A stretch of 64,000 nt of DNA from Ilex aquifolium (GCA_951799425.1 OX637403.1:30792811-30856810), one strand, 5' to 3'. Counted from the stretch's first letter, positions 22,665 to 36,420 are shown. Made by a program: numbers and translations. Notes: generated by a model not told the origin, from the sequence alone.

Positions 22665-23304
22665 GCCCGGCCTAAACAAAAGGGCGACATAGATGGTCCG
22701 TTAGCCCAACCCAGGTAGGTCTTGAACAAAATGACAATTTCCCATTTCATTATTTACTAAAAAATAAAAATACTCCTTTTCTTGAACCAAAAAAGAAAAA
22801 AAAATACACAGAGAACATATATAATTTATGTTCTAGCACACGACCATGTTTTAAACAATTATTGAGCTTAAGTGGTATTAGGACTCGTCAGTGACAATAA
22901 CACTATTTGAACCTTATTTAATGATGTAATTGGCTAAACTAATCCCCACAATAATTGAATTAGTAATGGGTCCTAAAACATACTAAAAATTCACCGTCAA
23001 CTCAATGTCGGTCAGTGATTATATTAACAAATTAAGTACAAGTAATATTACTCTTGAAATTAGTTCACATTATTAATGAATTACTTGGTTGTGCTAAAGA
23101 AGATTGACAATTTTAGAAAGTTCGGAAACTTACAAAACTTACCACATATCACCTCTAATTGGACTAAATATTGAGTATAAAGGTTACACCACGTCAGTAT
23201 TGTTATGTGGTATAACTATCTAATGTTAAATAAACAAGTGAACAAGGTGACTCCACTCCACTTTTTTTACATTATAGAGCCTCAACAACCTGTCTAACTA
23301 TAGG

Positions 23305-23904
23305 TAGGGTAGTTCATGGGTTGGGCTGGGCTAGGCTTGCAAATTTTTTTCGGGCTGAGCCTGGGTAGTGTAGGCTCAAATTCTTATCCAAGCGAGTTAT
23401 CAAGGAGAAGGGTCAGGCCGAGCTTCGAGTAGGGGTAGACTACCCGTAGTTTAACCTGCCACTTACTGGGTTAGGCCAATTGGGTGAGCTTGTTGGGCAG
23501 ACTTTTTTTTTATATATATACAATTTCATTTAAAATGTTTTCAACTTAATATTTTTTAAATTACATTTTTGAATCAAAAGTAGAGTCAAAATGGACAAAA
23601 AATAAATAATGAATAACTTTATTTAAATAAGTAGAGTCATATATTACCACTAAACTTTCAAAGTTTCATTAGTCAAGTTTTTTTTCAAACAATTGGGTGG
23701 AAGGGCAGACGGGCTAGGTGAGTGGGTTCATGGGCCGAGTTTCAAGCCGAGTAATGGGTTTGAAAACAAGTCCAAACCCTCTTTTAAAGGATATTGAACT
23801 CGGGCTCAAGCGAGCCGACTATTAAGCCTATCAGATTTCGAGCCTATTTTTTTTTTGGACCAGATAACAGGACCCGTGGATAACCCGGCTCATAAAGACC
23901 CCTA
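23305..23904. mobile_element. hAT-type non-autonomous element
   Basis: It begins TAGGGTAGTTCATGGG and ends with the inverted form of TAGGGGTCTTTATGAG. The flanks actatagg (23297-23304) and actatagc (23905-23912) match at 7 of 8. The interior is made of GGGCTGAGCC/GAGCCGACT-like words and has no coding capacity. Confidence 0.75.
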
Positions 23905-23912
23905 ACTATAGC

Positions 23913-25553
23913 TATGTTTCTAATCAACAATATTAGTCATAAATGGTTATTACTTGATGTGTTAGTCTGAATCCGATCTGGACTCAATTTGTTTATTTGT
24001 TAATGGATTAGGATTTTCATAAAGAAACCCTAATTTTGCTATAATTCTTCTTCCGCCTGTAAGATTTCAACTACAAAACTACCATTAAATTCCTAATATA
24101 TTTAGTAAACTTTTGCATAAAAAAATATCCTTAAACCTGCTGATTCAAATAGGATTATCGGATAGAGTGTTATAATCATGATATTTAGAAAAAAACAAAA
24201 CTACCTCACCATTATGGATAGAGTTTTTTTTTTTGTTTTCTCCATTACCCATTTCACATATTTAAACAAAAACAAATAATAGAACTTTCCAACTTAAGGG
24301 TGAATCGGTACAAGTTGGTTGATTAAGTGGCACAAAGTGATTATATTCAAGTAGCATTATTCTTTGCAAATACGTTTTAAGGGAGTCAAATATGACACGA
24401 TCCATTAATACGACACAAAGTTAGATGGTTTTGGTCTTCCTTAAGTCACCCGTTTATTAAACGTGTGGACCCAACATGACCTGATTAATAAATAAATCGG
24501 GTATGTGTGAACAACTCAAAAAAATACACGGTACGACTCGTTTATATACATGTTATACACAATACGAATCCGATATGACACAATTCGTTAGACACGTATT
24601 AATAAACGAATTAGATATACATGAAGGACTCGTTTGGTAGACGTATTATGAGGGGATTAAATATTGTATTGAATTATTTTTTATTTAATCAGGTCTAATA
24701 CTTTGTTTGGTAAGCAAATTTAATGTCGTATTAATTTCAAAAACATATACTAATTATACACTTATCGTATATTTTTTATACGATAGACTTGTATTATAGA
24801 GGTATTTTAATACCACCAAAAGAGGTGGTATTATAATCCAACTCAAACGTATTATTCTACATATTTACTATTATAACCCCTCCAACTGATAAAATCCAGT
24901 TGTCATCAATATAACAAACGCTGATTAAGAATATTTTTGTTAATTCAATATTAATACCACAAAATAATGTCCAAACCAATCAACTAATTGGATTAAATAC
25001 GAAATAAGATTATGTATTATTCTAATACCCTATTTAATCTTGTCTTTTTTTCATCTGTATTGTATTAGACTGTATTACTTTATCAAATTCATCTATTTAT
25101 AATAAGACAACCAAACAAACCCGAACTATTTTTTGACACGAATTTGTTGCGATCTAAAACGAACTCATCTTATCTGACGCGATGGACATGTTTAGTTTTG
25201 AGGGTCCCACGATCATAGGGTGTGCCAAAATTTTGAAACTCCAATCCAAAAAAATAATTAAAAACTTCAATATTTTTTCTGGTCAGATATCCTAATTGAA
25301 CACTAATTCAAAAATATTATAGATAAACCTACACCATGACGATAAGATAAAATCTTTCAAGAGTTCTAAGACTAACAAACTAAACTTGGATAAGGATAAA
25401 GTTCTTAAATCTTGGGCGAAAAGATCGCAGCCAGAGAGTTCAATTGTGTATATATATATATATATACTCACCAACACATTACTTACATGTTTTCTTCTCC
25501 TGGTGAGTTCTCTAAACCCCAGGTTCTGCAAGTGAAAGAGAAAGAGGTCTATC
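23913..25553. other. repeat-rich upstream region of the sugar transporter
   Basis: 24380-24610 resembles the 'cgtttattaaacgtgt' type of sequence in the hAT element at 50032. About 24626-25121 is bounded by GGACTCGTTTGGTAG and the inverted form of GGGTTTGTTTGGTTG, typical of small non-autonomous elements, with no clear duplication. The last 300 bp before the ATG is presumed promoter and leader; no convincing TATA box was chosen. Confidence 0.4.
25442..25467. repeat. (TA)n microsatellite in the transporter leader
   Basis: An alternating TA run ends about 90 bp before the transporter start codon. It could serve as a TATA-like element or lie in the 5' UTR. Confidence 0.8.
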
Positions 25554-28500
25554 ATGGCTGGTGGGGGGGTAATTGCTCCGCCTTCCGGAGGTAAAGGGTA
25601 TCCCGGAGAACTGACGAGAAAAGTGTTAGTGACATGCATTGTGGCGGCCATGGGAGGTCTAATCTTCGGCTATGATATCGGAATCTCAGGTTTGCTCTTC
25701 AATACTTTTTCTTGTACCATGTCCACACACATGCATGCATATATATATTAATATGGCACGTCTCTTTTTATTTTTACTATAGATACTTCTATACGAGTAT
25801 AATCGATTTTCTTGTTCAATACATAAGGAGACGTTTTTCCATACGTTTTGTATTCAGTTTTAAACAATAATCGATTGAGTTTCTGATTAAATACATAAGG
25901 AGACTCTTGTCATGTGTGACAATAATCGATTAAGTTTCTGATTAAATACATAAGGAGATGTTTTTCAATACGTTCAGTTTTGCACGAACATGAACATGCA
26001 TCATACTTTTTTTCTCTAATTATTTTCTTCTTGATGAAAATTGTGTTTTGGTATGGATTAACGTTGATTTTGTAGGTGGTGTGACCTCTATGTCTCCTTT
26101 CTTGAAGAAGTTCTTCCCTGAAGTGTATAAGAAGCAGGAGAATGTCGTTGGATCTTCGGATTCTTACTGTAAATTCAACAGCCCAATTTTAACAATGTTT
26201 ACATCGTCGCTGTATTTGGCTGCTCTTGTAGCATCATTCATGGCTTCGATTGTGACCAGAACGTCTGGAAGAAGGATGTCTATGCTTGCTGGAGGACTTC
26301 TTTTTTGTGCTGGTGCAATCGTGAATGCCTCTGCTAAAAACGTTTGGATGCTTATTCTTGGCCGAATTTTTCTTGGTGTCGGTATTGGGTTCGCAAATCA
26401 GGTCTAATTTTCTCGTTTTCTTTTTCCTTTTCAATATAGATATATATGTGTGTGTGTGTGTGATAGTTGTTATTCTTATTCTAGTATTGTATGCATAAGT
26501 TGGGTTGGGCCACCCTCTATTATACATATGTGAATTTATTTCTTAAATTAGATTTTAAATATGCCTTATATTTCAGTATCCTAGCAATATTTGTGATTTT
26601 AGCCCTCGAATTTTGATCGAAAACCACAAGGTTTTATTGCTAAATTAAATTCCTCTGATGCTATGAATATATGCATAAAAAAAAGCTATTTTTTTTTTTA
26701 AATACATGATGCAGTACAATAAGATTATTTTGTGACTGACTTATATAAGATGAACAGTTTGAGACAACTTTAAATGGGCATGTTTTGGCATTGAATAACA
26801 AAGGTGACTATCTGCATGTCTTTACTGTTTAATGAAATTTTTTAATATCTTTTTTGAGTAACTGGATTAACATTACTTTGCTTAAACCTTGTGAGCATGA
26901 ACCCAATGATAGCTCAAATAATAACACAGATGAATTGTAAAGACGTTCTGTGACAACTTATTAGGGTTAGACCACAAATGATTTATTCTCATGAATACCC
27001 TAATCTAAATTTATCCCTTATGAATACTCTAATTTCAGTGTGGATTACTAGCATTTGACAAGATCAGAGAAGGGATTAATCAAAGTTAACAGGCCCGGAC
27101 ATCTCTTACCCTTGAACTAAAAAAAAAGTTGTGAGCATGCATGTGTACTTGAATTCCATTAAGATGTCTTTTCTTATAAGGGTGTTAATCGAGTCGTGTA
27201 GTGTCACTTTAATTGTCTTGCTGGTATTGTTCATGATGGACAATCCTGATTATTAATTTGTTGTTCAATTGTGTTTTTGCAGTCAGTGCCACTCTACCTC
27301 TCTGAGATGGCTCCATACAAGTACCGTGGTTCTCTGAACATAGTCTTTCAACTGTCCATTACAATTGGTATCCTAGCTGCCAACTTGTTGAACTACTTCT
27401 TCGCTCAGATCAAGGGAGGTTGGGGGTGGCGATTGAGCTTGGGTGGTGCTGTTGTCCCTGCTTTGATCTTCATCATCGGTTCACTGTCCCTTCCTGACAC
27501 GCCCAACTCTTTGATCGAGCGTGGTAATAAAGAGGAAGCTAGAGAAAGACTTCAAAGTATTCGTGGCAATGTCAATGTTGATGAGGAGTTCAATGACCTA
27601 GTTAAGGCCAGTGAACAATCTAAAGAGATAAAACACCCATGGATAAATCTACTGGAGAGAAAGCATAGACCACAGTTGACATTTGCCATCTGCATTCCTT
27701 TCTTTCAGCAACTCACTGGCATGAATGTGATTATGTTTTACGCGCCTGTCCTCTTCAAAACCATTGGTTTTGGATCTAATGCTTCACTCATGTCTGCTGT
27801 GATCACTGGCCTTGTGAATTCCCTTTCAACCTTAGTTTCAATTGCCACCGTCGACAAGTACGGAAGAAGAAAACTCTTCCTTTGGGGTGGACTTCAAATG
27901 TTGTTCTGTCAGGTACCCCTTCAAAATCTTCAGCTGTTTAAAAATTCAGTTCTGTAGACTAAAAATCTACACAGCTTGTGGGAGAAATTCTGCTAGCTAT
28001 CAGACTGACTAAGTCTGTCCTTTGGGTTTGTGTTTTGAACACAAAAAAGTATCGGACCTGGTTGGTTTGCATCTTCGAATTGTTTTTCTGTTTTTGAAAA
28101 TAGTTTTTGAAATAAAAGTTGTTTAGCCAATTGTTTTTTGTTTTTATTTTTTTGAAAACTTAGAACAAAAGGTGGTTAGATTTAGAGAACATTAGTTTGC
28201 ATCTTAAAAACTGTTTTTTTTATTTTCGAAAACAATTTTTGGAAAAAAAAAGTTGTTTGGCTAGTTTTTTTTTTTTTTTAAAAACTAACAAAAAAAAGTG
28301 AGTAAATTTAGAGAATAAGTTTGAACTGTTTTATATGTTTTTGAAAACAACCTTTCCAGAATTTAGAAAAAAATCAACGCCACCACACTTCCACCACCAC
28401 CACCATCACATGTCCACCACCACATTTCTATTTTCATTTTTTTCTGGGTTATTGTCTATTTTCTATTCTGTAGAATTATTTTTGAATCATATAACTAAAC

Positions 28501-29124
28501 AAGTTGTGCGACACAAAAACCATCAAAACACACTTATCTAAATTGCTATCCAAAAACAATTTCCGAATCCTTTTTTTAGACGCAAACCAATTTATTTTTG
28601 TTGACATTCTAGCTGTGTACCAATTCGATTCTGTTTTATGTGTTCAGGTGGTAATTACAGTAGCAGTCGCGCTGAAATTTGGAACAAATGGAAACCCTGG
28701 AGTACTCCAATTGTGGTATGCCGTTTTAGTTGTACTCTTTATCTGCATATACGTCGCAGGTTTTGCATATTCATGGGGTCCTCTAGGTTGGTTGGTGCCA
28801 AGTGAGATTTTCCCTCTTGAAATCCGATCAGCTGCTCAGAGTATCAACGTTTCAGTCAACATGATCTTCACTTTCTTCATCGCCGAGGTCTTCTTACAAA
28901 TGCTGTGCAGCTTCAAGTTTGGTTTGTTTATATTCTTTGCTTGTTTTGTGTTGATGATGACCATATTCATACACAAACTCTTGCCTGAGACCAATGGCAT
29001 ACCAATTGAAAACATGGCTGAAATATGGAGCAAGCATCCGTTCTGGAAAAGGTTTGTTCCTGCACCATCCGAGAAGGAAGAAGGATTTGAAATGAAGAAG
29101 CAGAATTCGGGTCGTAACGTATGA
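25554..29124 (+). CDS. STP: STP-family hexose/H+ symporter (monosaccharide transporter)
   Basis: Four exons, 25554-25689, 26076-26401, 27283-27912 and 28648-29124, give 522 codons with intact frame and GT-AG introns; this equals Arabidopsis STP1 length as I recall it. STPs import glucose and other hexoses with a proton across the plasma membrane. Visible family marks: [10 protein letters not shown] with Asp41 (proton site), GRIFLG with Arg142, the GRR loop after TM2, [45 protein letters not shown] and [12 protein letters not shown], in 12-helix MFS order. Cys77 and Cys451 match the pair that closes the lid domain in STP10. Small changes are LPETNG for LPETKG and GMN for GIN. The start is in good context (ATCATGGCT). 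Intron 3 holds a MITE. The exact paralogue is not resolved; it looks STP1-like. Confidence 0.95.
26437..26461. repeat. (TA)n(TG)n microsatellite in transporter intron 2
   Basis: Alternating TATATATATG then TGTGTG run, 40 bp past the exon 2 donor. Confidence 0.8.
28060..28600. mobile_element. MITE inside transporter intron 3
   Basis: The left end TGGTTTGCATCTTCGAATTG and the right end, the inverted form of TTGGTTTGCGTCTAAAAAAA, are imperfect inverted repeats around TTTTTGAAAA-rich sequence. This is the same family as 11425-11945. It ends just before the exon 4 acceptor (28646-28647), so it nearly fills the 3' part of the intron. No clear target duplication; borders approximate. Confidence 0.5.
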
Positions 29125-29423
29125 TATGATTGATGATGGAAGCAGAAGACTGCGTTTTTCGAATGATTTAAGGAATCAAATTCAGAGGAGGGCTGTTCTT
29201 ACTGCAATCTTTTCTTGCCATTTTTTCATGGTTCAATTTCAAATAATTAGAATGATAGATAGATACTACTACTCTTTGGTTTTTTATCTTTTGTTGTCTG
29301 AGTTTTGTTACTGCTACGTACTTTTGTGGTTTAGCGTCAAGAACTATGTCGTGTTTTATTTAGTTGGTTTTCGGACTAATCTTTTCTTTGTGAACCAGTT
29401 CAGTGTAACTGAGGTTTTTAATT

Positions 29424-29457
<34 letters not shown>

Positions 29458-30191
29458 ATCTATTATTGAGTTTTTTTATGTTCATTACTTCTATGGTTGA
29501 ATTTTGAGGGCGGGTTTTGGGGCAACGAGACCTAAGTTTGAGACACGGACTTGCAAAATGGCTCTAACTATGTGAAGAAAAGTGCATTTTGAAATTATTT
29601 CTGCTACATTATTGTGCCCAATTATCTTTGTTCCTTGTGCCTCTACATTTTTTGTTTTTTAAATTATGCCTCTACTCCTTGCAAATTGCAATATTCCTTT
29701 CCAATAAATTTTCTACCAGTTCTACCCGAAAAAAAAGGATTAATGACACTTTTAGTCCCTAAAGTATTCTTGATTTATCAGTTTGGTCATCATTGTATTA
29801 ATTTTGTCAATTTGATCCCTAATTAGACAATTCGTTACGTGTCATTCTTTCAGACAGTATCATGTGTCAAACATATGATCATTCCCTCAAAAATTTAACG
29901 GTTCGTTGATGTATAATCTCACATGTTTTTATCAATTATCAAGAAGGCGTATCATACAGATACTATGGCCTGCAAACAAACACTCGTCGTCAATGCTTAA
30001 GAGTGAGTATAAAGGCGGTTATGATAAACGATTTCAGAGAACGAAACATCTGTTACAAATTATCAAGAAGCAAGGCTATGTAGCAGAAAGCATCACTCTA
30101 CCGTGGTTCCTAAGTATGAGAAGGATCGGTGAGGAGATTCTAGTCTCGTTCCAAGCATTCCAAAAGCAATCTAAAAATGTGGTTTTGTATC
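29125..30191. other. convergent intergenic region (STP and LPCAT 3' UTRs)
   Basis: The two genes point at each other across about 1.07 kb. A (CT)n run lies in the likely STP trailer. 29730-29870 has 'cactttttagtccctaaagt'-like repeat sequence. The plus-strand frame at 29906-30214 has no family match and runs antisense into the LPCAT last exon; I do not call it. Confidence 0.5.
29425..29458. repeat. (CT)n microsatellite
   Basis: Nearly pure CT run with one TTT interruption, about 300 bp past the transporter stop codon. Confidence 0.9.
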
Positions 30192-33100
30192 TCACTGTTC
30201 CTTTCGAGCTTTAGATCTGACTGGCTTTGCTGGTTTAATTATGTTTCCAAGAAGGATCAGTGCTATGGGAACAATGGTTCCAATGTAATATACACTTCCA
30301 TAAGAAGCAAGTGTTTCATTCAGGCTTAATACCTGTAACAGAGAAGGGAATACTTTTTTTTAGCTTTTACAATTCTTCTGATGCAACCATAAATAATAGA
30401 ACGATAAGAAACAGAAACAGAAACAGAATATGAATAAGGAAAAAAGACTAACCATGAAACCAACACAGGAATAGTTCAGAACCAGAAGCGTGTAAGCAAA
30501 GTTCAAAAACACGAGTATCATTTTCAATAAAGCCGTACTTGTAGCTTGCTGCCATCTGTAAATGACTGCTCATAAAACAAAACAAAAAAATAGTAGCAAG
30601 GCATTTGTAAGAGATGCTTAACTAGTGGAATAAAGCATAGTCAGAGAAAGGGAGGCCTGATTGTTTACCTCTTGAACCAGCAATCATCAAAGCAGATTGT
30701 ACAAAGAATATGATGTACCCAGGATATAATCCCTGTAATGTGATGTTACCACTGGAATAAGTTGTTTGAATGGTGAAAGAACAAATTATTTTGAGAAGAA
30801 AATGTGCAGCACAGAGATATATATGCTAAGATGTCTGAAATGATAATAGTAAGTAATACTGATGGGAGAAGCATTGATTTTATTTTTATTCTTTTCATTT
30901 ACAGAAATAATACTTTAGAAGCTTTTAGAATGATTGCCAGTGGGTGATAAACAGAGAATTAAAGTTAATTGAGACAAAATTGTGAAACTTTGTGGACAGC
31001 ATCATGCTCTTGATCCATAATTCCAATAGTTGGTTTCTGGCGTGATGAGTCAAAGAAGGTTCATACGTGCAAACATAAAATGTAAAACAGGTGATGAATC
31101 ACAAGGACAGGGTTTTGCGTGAGAAAGAACGAATAAGAAAGGTAACATTAATCAGAGGGAAAAACAGGTCATGAGTTGCATTGGGATTAAACCCGTCCAA
31201 AATGGATAATTATCTTATGAAAACCTTATCGTAACAGTCTAAAGCACAGACATGGACACAAGTAGACAAGTTCAATAGCCTAGAGATTGATATCAACTCA
31301 CAGAAGTTGCATCAAAGGTCAATTGGAATTCAAATGCCAATCTCCTATATCAGCTCCCATAACTCCAAACAATATCAGGACAGAAATGGAAAAGAACAAC
31401 TAGTCAATCACAGCTCATGTGCTACTTTTCTAGGGGGAGAAAATAAAGTCGCCACATATCCATCTAGTTAAGAACTGAAAGATATGATTTTTGTGTCTTT
31501 ATCATTAAATCATGCCCAGAGACAAAGAATGCATCCACTACAGAAGCAGAACAATAGTATTGGAACCCTCGCATACATTTGGAAATTGACTTGTTGGAAT
31601 GTAAACAAATGCTACGCATCAACCAATACACTAGCAGAGTATTGATTCATTAATAGATATAAAAGCATTTTCAGGCCTGTAAAATATGGATTTTGTACTT
31701 ACATGCCAGACCGCACTGACCGTCTGCGTAGCCAGCAACTGAAAGAAGCCTGGCTTCTTTCCCTTCTGAATGAGCCTCTCATAAACATCTGCAGGAGTAT
31801 AGAAGTATTAATAATTCATTGAATTCATCACATTGAAGAGTTTCATCATGGTTCACGGATGTCAAATATTGGGGTGAAATTTCTAACCCGACTTGCAACC
31901 AGCTTGGTTTTTAGCTGGTTCAGGTTTTCAGCCAAACATGAGCTGCCATCCAAACAGGCCTGTAACATGAATTTGTTAGGCCAACCCCTCATAATTATAG
32001 AGGTGACGATTTGTGCTGTCTATTCTACTGATATCAGCATGCTATGTTAATTGTTAAAGGTTAATTGAGTTGCCATCTTACTCATATAAGCAGGCTATAT
32101 GTAACCGAACCAGATTCTTTGTAATTTCTTTCATATTCTCAATGTATTTCACGGACTGGGTGTTAAAAAAAATCAATAAACGGTAATGATTTGGTGAATT
32201 TCAAAAGTATCGGATTAGGTAAAAAGATAGGATTTCTGAGATTCCTTGGGTGGCATGCAATAGATAGAGTCGGGACTTCATCCCAAATGACCTCGAAACA
32301 TTATACATGAAACTGTTTTCAATTGAAGGTAACAAGGTTTAAACTTCCCCTATATCAAATTCAGGTATACGGTATATCTTGATTGTAATCAAAGCACGAA
32401 CTAAATCCATTTACTAAAGTACTGTAGTTTTACTTGCTGTAGAAATCCACTTTCTGGAAAAATGCACATATTTATATGCTATAGATGTACCACATCAAAT
32501 GTAGGGGCAAAACAAGGCATGCAATTTTTAAAACATTGGAAACTCACAATGGCGTAACCAAGTGCTGACTTGTATGTTCCACACAAGTGGTAATTCAACT
32601 GAACTCTTCGCCAACTCAACACCCAAAATATCAACATTTTTTGCACGCTCCCATCGTGGTTTGGGTGGAGAAGAATCTGTCCAACCACTAAAACCCAGGC
32701 CAGAAATAATCATAGAAGCTTCTGAGATTGACCAGATAAAGTAATATTTCCAACGTGCAGTAAAGCCAGACATGTATTGGTAACCCAACCGTTTCCAGAA
32801 CCCCCATTCTTGGTATAAGGGGTCGGTAAACCGAGACAACGGGAAATGGGGTACCAGATACAAATACAAACCCATACAAATAGCAGCTTGGAGAAGAGTT
32901 CTAAGTGTCGCCCCATAAGGTGATGGTGATGGTCCCTTCTCAGAATGCATCCAAATCTGGGAAAGAGAAAGATCAAAACTAAACCTAACTAACTCGAATG
33001 AGAAAATTATCTAGAAGCACAATAGAACTATATAACTTACCCCCTTCTTTTCAGTCCAGTCAAGATAATCCTTCATTTCATAAACAGGACCAGCAAAGTG

Positions 33101-34615
33101 ACTTCCACAACAGAGGCAGTAACCAAAGTACTCGGTTATTGATGGCAACTTAAGCAATCGGTTTTTCTTCTGTGCCTCACGCAGATTTTCCTCTTTCAAT
33201 ACCCCGTCATTGTAATTTATCACACAAGAAATGACTTTCAACGTTATCACCATTAAGGATCCTACACATGGGAGGAAAAAAGAACCAAATTCTGTAAGTG
33301 ACAAGAAAATTAGACTTATCATTTGTACTTGATAAAATTCAAAGAACTGGTGAAATTGTGCTTTGAAGTTCTTATTTCCTCATATACCTCAATGTTATTG
33401 CATCACAAAAGTTCCATATTGTTACTCAAAATTCATCTTCAAAAGCGTCATTTTGTTACACCCAAAGGGTACATATATCACTCTTGCACCAAATAAAAGA
33501 TGAAACACAAGGGACTTAAAAACTAGCCGATAGCGCTTACCAGTGGCATCAATACCTCCTTCTTTCCATGCATCCCCGCTCATGTAGTATACATGGCTAC
33601 ACATATATAGGAAAAGTCAAGAATTTTGAATACCTTCATTCAAATTGCAGAATTTCAAGAACATCAAATATTGCGGATATATAAAGAAGATACACTGGAT
33701 GTAGAAATCAAAAGGCCATAAGGAATGGGCTATGTACACAAACACACACCCAATCACAAATATATTTTTTTATTTGTTTTAAAAAGACCATTTGCCAGAC
33801 AGTAAATAGTATTAAGACTGTCAGCAAATGTTGCTCATCCCAACTAGATGATGTTGTTGTTTCTTTGAATACTGTAAGGTTGTAAGACTATGGGGTATGA
33901 TAATGTTCCTCTGCAAAGTCTATGAAGTAACAAGGACTGAAACCCATGAAACCATGCCCAATTGCATTAGACATACATTGTCAACACTTTTAAAGATTAC
34001 AATTCCTAAGAAACGTACCATTGAGAAATCTGTTTGGTTCTGAGAAAGATGAACAGAATATAAAGAGAGAAGTATGAAAATCTCATAAAAATTTATCATG
34101 TAATTTTTGAGTGAAGTTGGCTGTTTCAAACAACAATTTGTTATCTTGTATCAGATTTTTCTCAGCAACCAAGTAAACCATCCAATTCCCATTATAGAAG
34201 GGGGTGAACTAAAGTAGAAAAAAACAAGTCTTTCTAATAGTTCGAGCAAGCCCAGGTCATAATTCAACAGAATCAACCACATAAGCACACAATAATCAAA
34301 AGAGCGGATTAAGTACCATCCTATGAGGTAGCCAAATCCCAAGAAGAAAGTAATGATCCCACAATACCGACGATACAACACCATTGAAGCGTAACCCAAG
34401 AGCATGGGGACCAAGAAATGGAGATTGGAGGAGAAGCCGAATGAGAGATAAGAGAGAATAGCGCCGGACAAGGCGGCGTAGAGGTGTTTGGCTGGTGGTC
34501 CGCCGGGGACGAGTCGCCAGAGGAAGTTAACGGGAATTGTCGCCGCGAAACAGAGGAGAAAACGGAGCACCGGCACCGAGACTCCGATAGCCGACGCCAT
34601 TGATTCCATCTCCAT
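30192..34615 (-). CDS. LPCAT1: MBOAT lysophospholipid acyltransferase (LPCAT/LPLAT1-2 type)
   Basis: Eight exons on the minus strand: 34615-34317, 33596-33541, 33261-33041, 32956-32548, 31788-31703, 30732-30669, 30565-30453 and 30332-30192. All introns are GT-AG, every junction keeps frame, and the total is 462 codons, the length I recall for Arabidopsis LPLAT1. The enzyme re-acylates lysophosphatidylcholine and related lysolipids with acyl-CoA in the ER (Lands cycle). Visible marks: multi-spanning hydrophobic N-terminus; the cysteine-rich GYCLCCGSHFAGPVYEMKDY; EWGF; FTARWKYYFIWSISEA; the MBOAT Asn319 in WNIQVSTWLRH; and catalytic His357 in VSAVWHGLYPGY, which sits at the exon 5/6 junction. 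The C-terminus KPAKPVRSKARKEQ is basic, like an ER-retention tail. Start chosen by MEMESMA similarity to the family. No damage seen. LPCAT1 versus LPCAT2 cannot be separated. Confidence 0.96.
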
Positions 34616-35176
34616 GGCCTAGACGTATAACTCTTAGCTCAAGCAATCTTGCCAAAACTTACAGTATTTGGTTTGGTGGAAGGCGGATAAGAGGAGAAAA
34701 TAGCGGGTGTAACGGTTACGCCGAGTTGCTTAACGGTGATACTTATATATCAACTAATATCACCATACAATAAAAATATAATAAATAAATTCATAAATCT
34801 CATATATTATAATAATCATGCTTATCATATCATTTAATAATCACTCAACTAAAATTTACTTTACTCGTTTATTATTAAATGTTGACACTATGTGTTAATG
34901 ATGTCATAATATCACTGTTACAATCAATATTTATTTGCATGATAGAAAGTATATATTATTATATTTATTTTTTTATTAGATGATTACATTACGTCACGTG
35001 ACGTGGTGATATAACCATTACACCTAAATATTGAGAAATTTTTTAAATTCTTACCATTTCCCTTGCAAATCAAATAACAAATAGGGTAAATTACATTTAA
35101 ACTCTTTGAAGTTTGTTATTAAATTACATAGACCCCCTCAAGTATTAAAAATAATATTATGCTCCCTTGTAATTTG
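34616..35176. other. upstream region of the acyltransferase, then AT-rich repeats
   Basis: 34616-34740 is the probable promoter and leader of the minus-strand acyltransferase, with no obvious TATA box. 35083-35165 contains 'taaattacatagaccccctca'-type sequence seen at ends of non-autonomous plant elements. Confidence 0.4.
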
Positions 35177-36420
35177 GTATTGTAGAGATGGCAATGGATT
35201 GAGAAAAATAACAATTCGTTAAAACCCGTCTCATTTGAATCAAGGATAAACTATATGTATTGAACGATGAACATATACGAGGATATCTGTATAAATCCGT
35301 GTAAAAATAAATGTGAGGATGAACTAAAATTTACCCCTCCCCATCCTACTAAACCCGTTAATCTTAAAACCCCCAAAATGTTGGGGACTGACCAGGGGCG
35401 GAGGGAGGCATGGGCCAGGGTGGGCACGTGCCCCCCCTCAATTTTTTTTTTTTTTTTTTAGTTATGTATATATATTATATATTTATATAGTATATTATTT
35501 GTGCCCACCCAAAACCCAATATAAAAATGTTAGGCCCACATTATTTATTCAAAAAAATTAAAAAATTAAGTCCATTTAAAATAAAAAAAATTTGAGTCCA
35601 TCACTATCTACCAAAACTTATTAAAAAAATTAAAATTTTGACTTATCACAATCCACCCAAACCTATTAAAAAAATAAAAATTTTGGCTCAACATTAAAAA
35701 CAAAAATTTTGGCCCACCATATTTAATTGTGCCCATCATAATATTGTGTTTAGGTGATATTGATTTAAATAGACTCATACATAAATAATTGTTAACTTTT
35801 TGAACAATGTTATTGAAACCTAATTTTAGGACCTAATACATTGCGATATTAAATATAATAGTCTTAATATTTAATAAATTCTACTGTCTATCCAATGGTC
35901 ACAAACCATTGGGTCTCCATCAATTAAATCTCAAATTAGGTACAACTAATATAATTGTTAACTTTTAGACATGTCCGAATATGTTTTAAACATATTGATG
36001 TTATTTTATAATTTTTTTAAAATTGTAGGGTTATTTTGTTATTATATAAAAATGTGTGTCGTTATGTAGTAAACTATACGATCATAAATAGAAGATTGTT
36101 ACCGTGATTTTATATATAAAAGAAATATTATTGATAAAATTAATTTGTAACACTTTCAAATAATAAAAGCATACCATGGTCAATTGTAAGTAATAATAAT
36201 TAGTCGCATTCTCGATAAGAAGTTTTAATTATTATTTTCTTGTTTATGAGTATATCGATTTTTAATCTTCTATGTTTTAAAAATATTAAATATAAATTTA
36301 TGAACTTTTACGGTCTATTAAAAAAAAATCAAGACATACTAGTGTGCCCACCCTCAAAAAAATTTCTGGCTCCGCCCCTGGGACTGACATGAATGGGTAT
36401 GTTGGGGACAATTGCCTCAT
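35177..36420 (+). mobile_element. older hAT-like remnant split by a younger hAT
   Basis: 35180-35384 aligns by eye with the left part of the hAT at 56701 (tagagatggcaatgga against tagggatggcagtgga, then ACGAGGATATCTGTATAAAT against GGGAATACTCGTATAAAT). Sequence resuming at 36389 is the other side. The right terminus could not be identified. Confidence 0.45.
35393..36380 (+). mobile_element. complete hAT element, CAGGGGCGGAG family
   Basis: It begins CAGGGGCGGAGGGAGGCATG and ends CTGGCTCCGCCCCTG, with an exact 8-bp duplication ggactgac (35385-35392 and 36381-36388). Length is 988 bp, without coding capacity. It is the best-preserved reference for the copies at 9013, 21918, 39761 and 45935. 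The exact duplication suggests a comparatively recent insertion. Confidence 0.9.

Noticed and set aside
29906..30214. 102-codon plus-strand frame antisense to the LPCAT last exon
   Set aside because: No recognisable domain, and part of it is the antisense of confidently assigned LPCAT coding sequence.
31040..31110. GTGATGA words in LPCAT intron 5 as snoRNA C-boxes
   Set aside because: They lie on the strand opposite to LPCAT, with no D-box or terminal stem.
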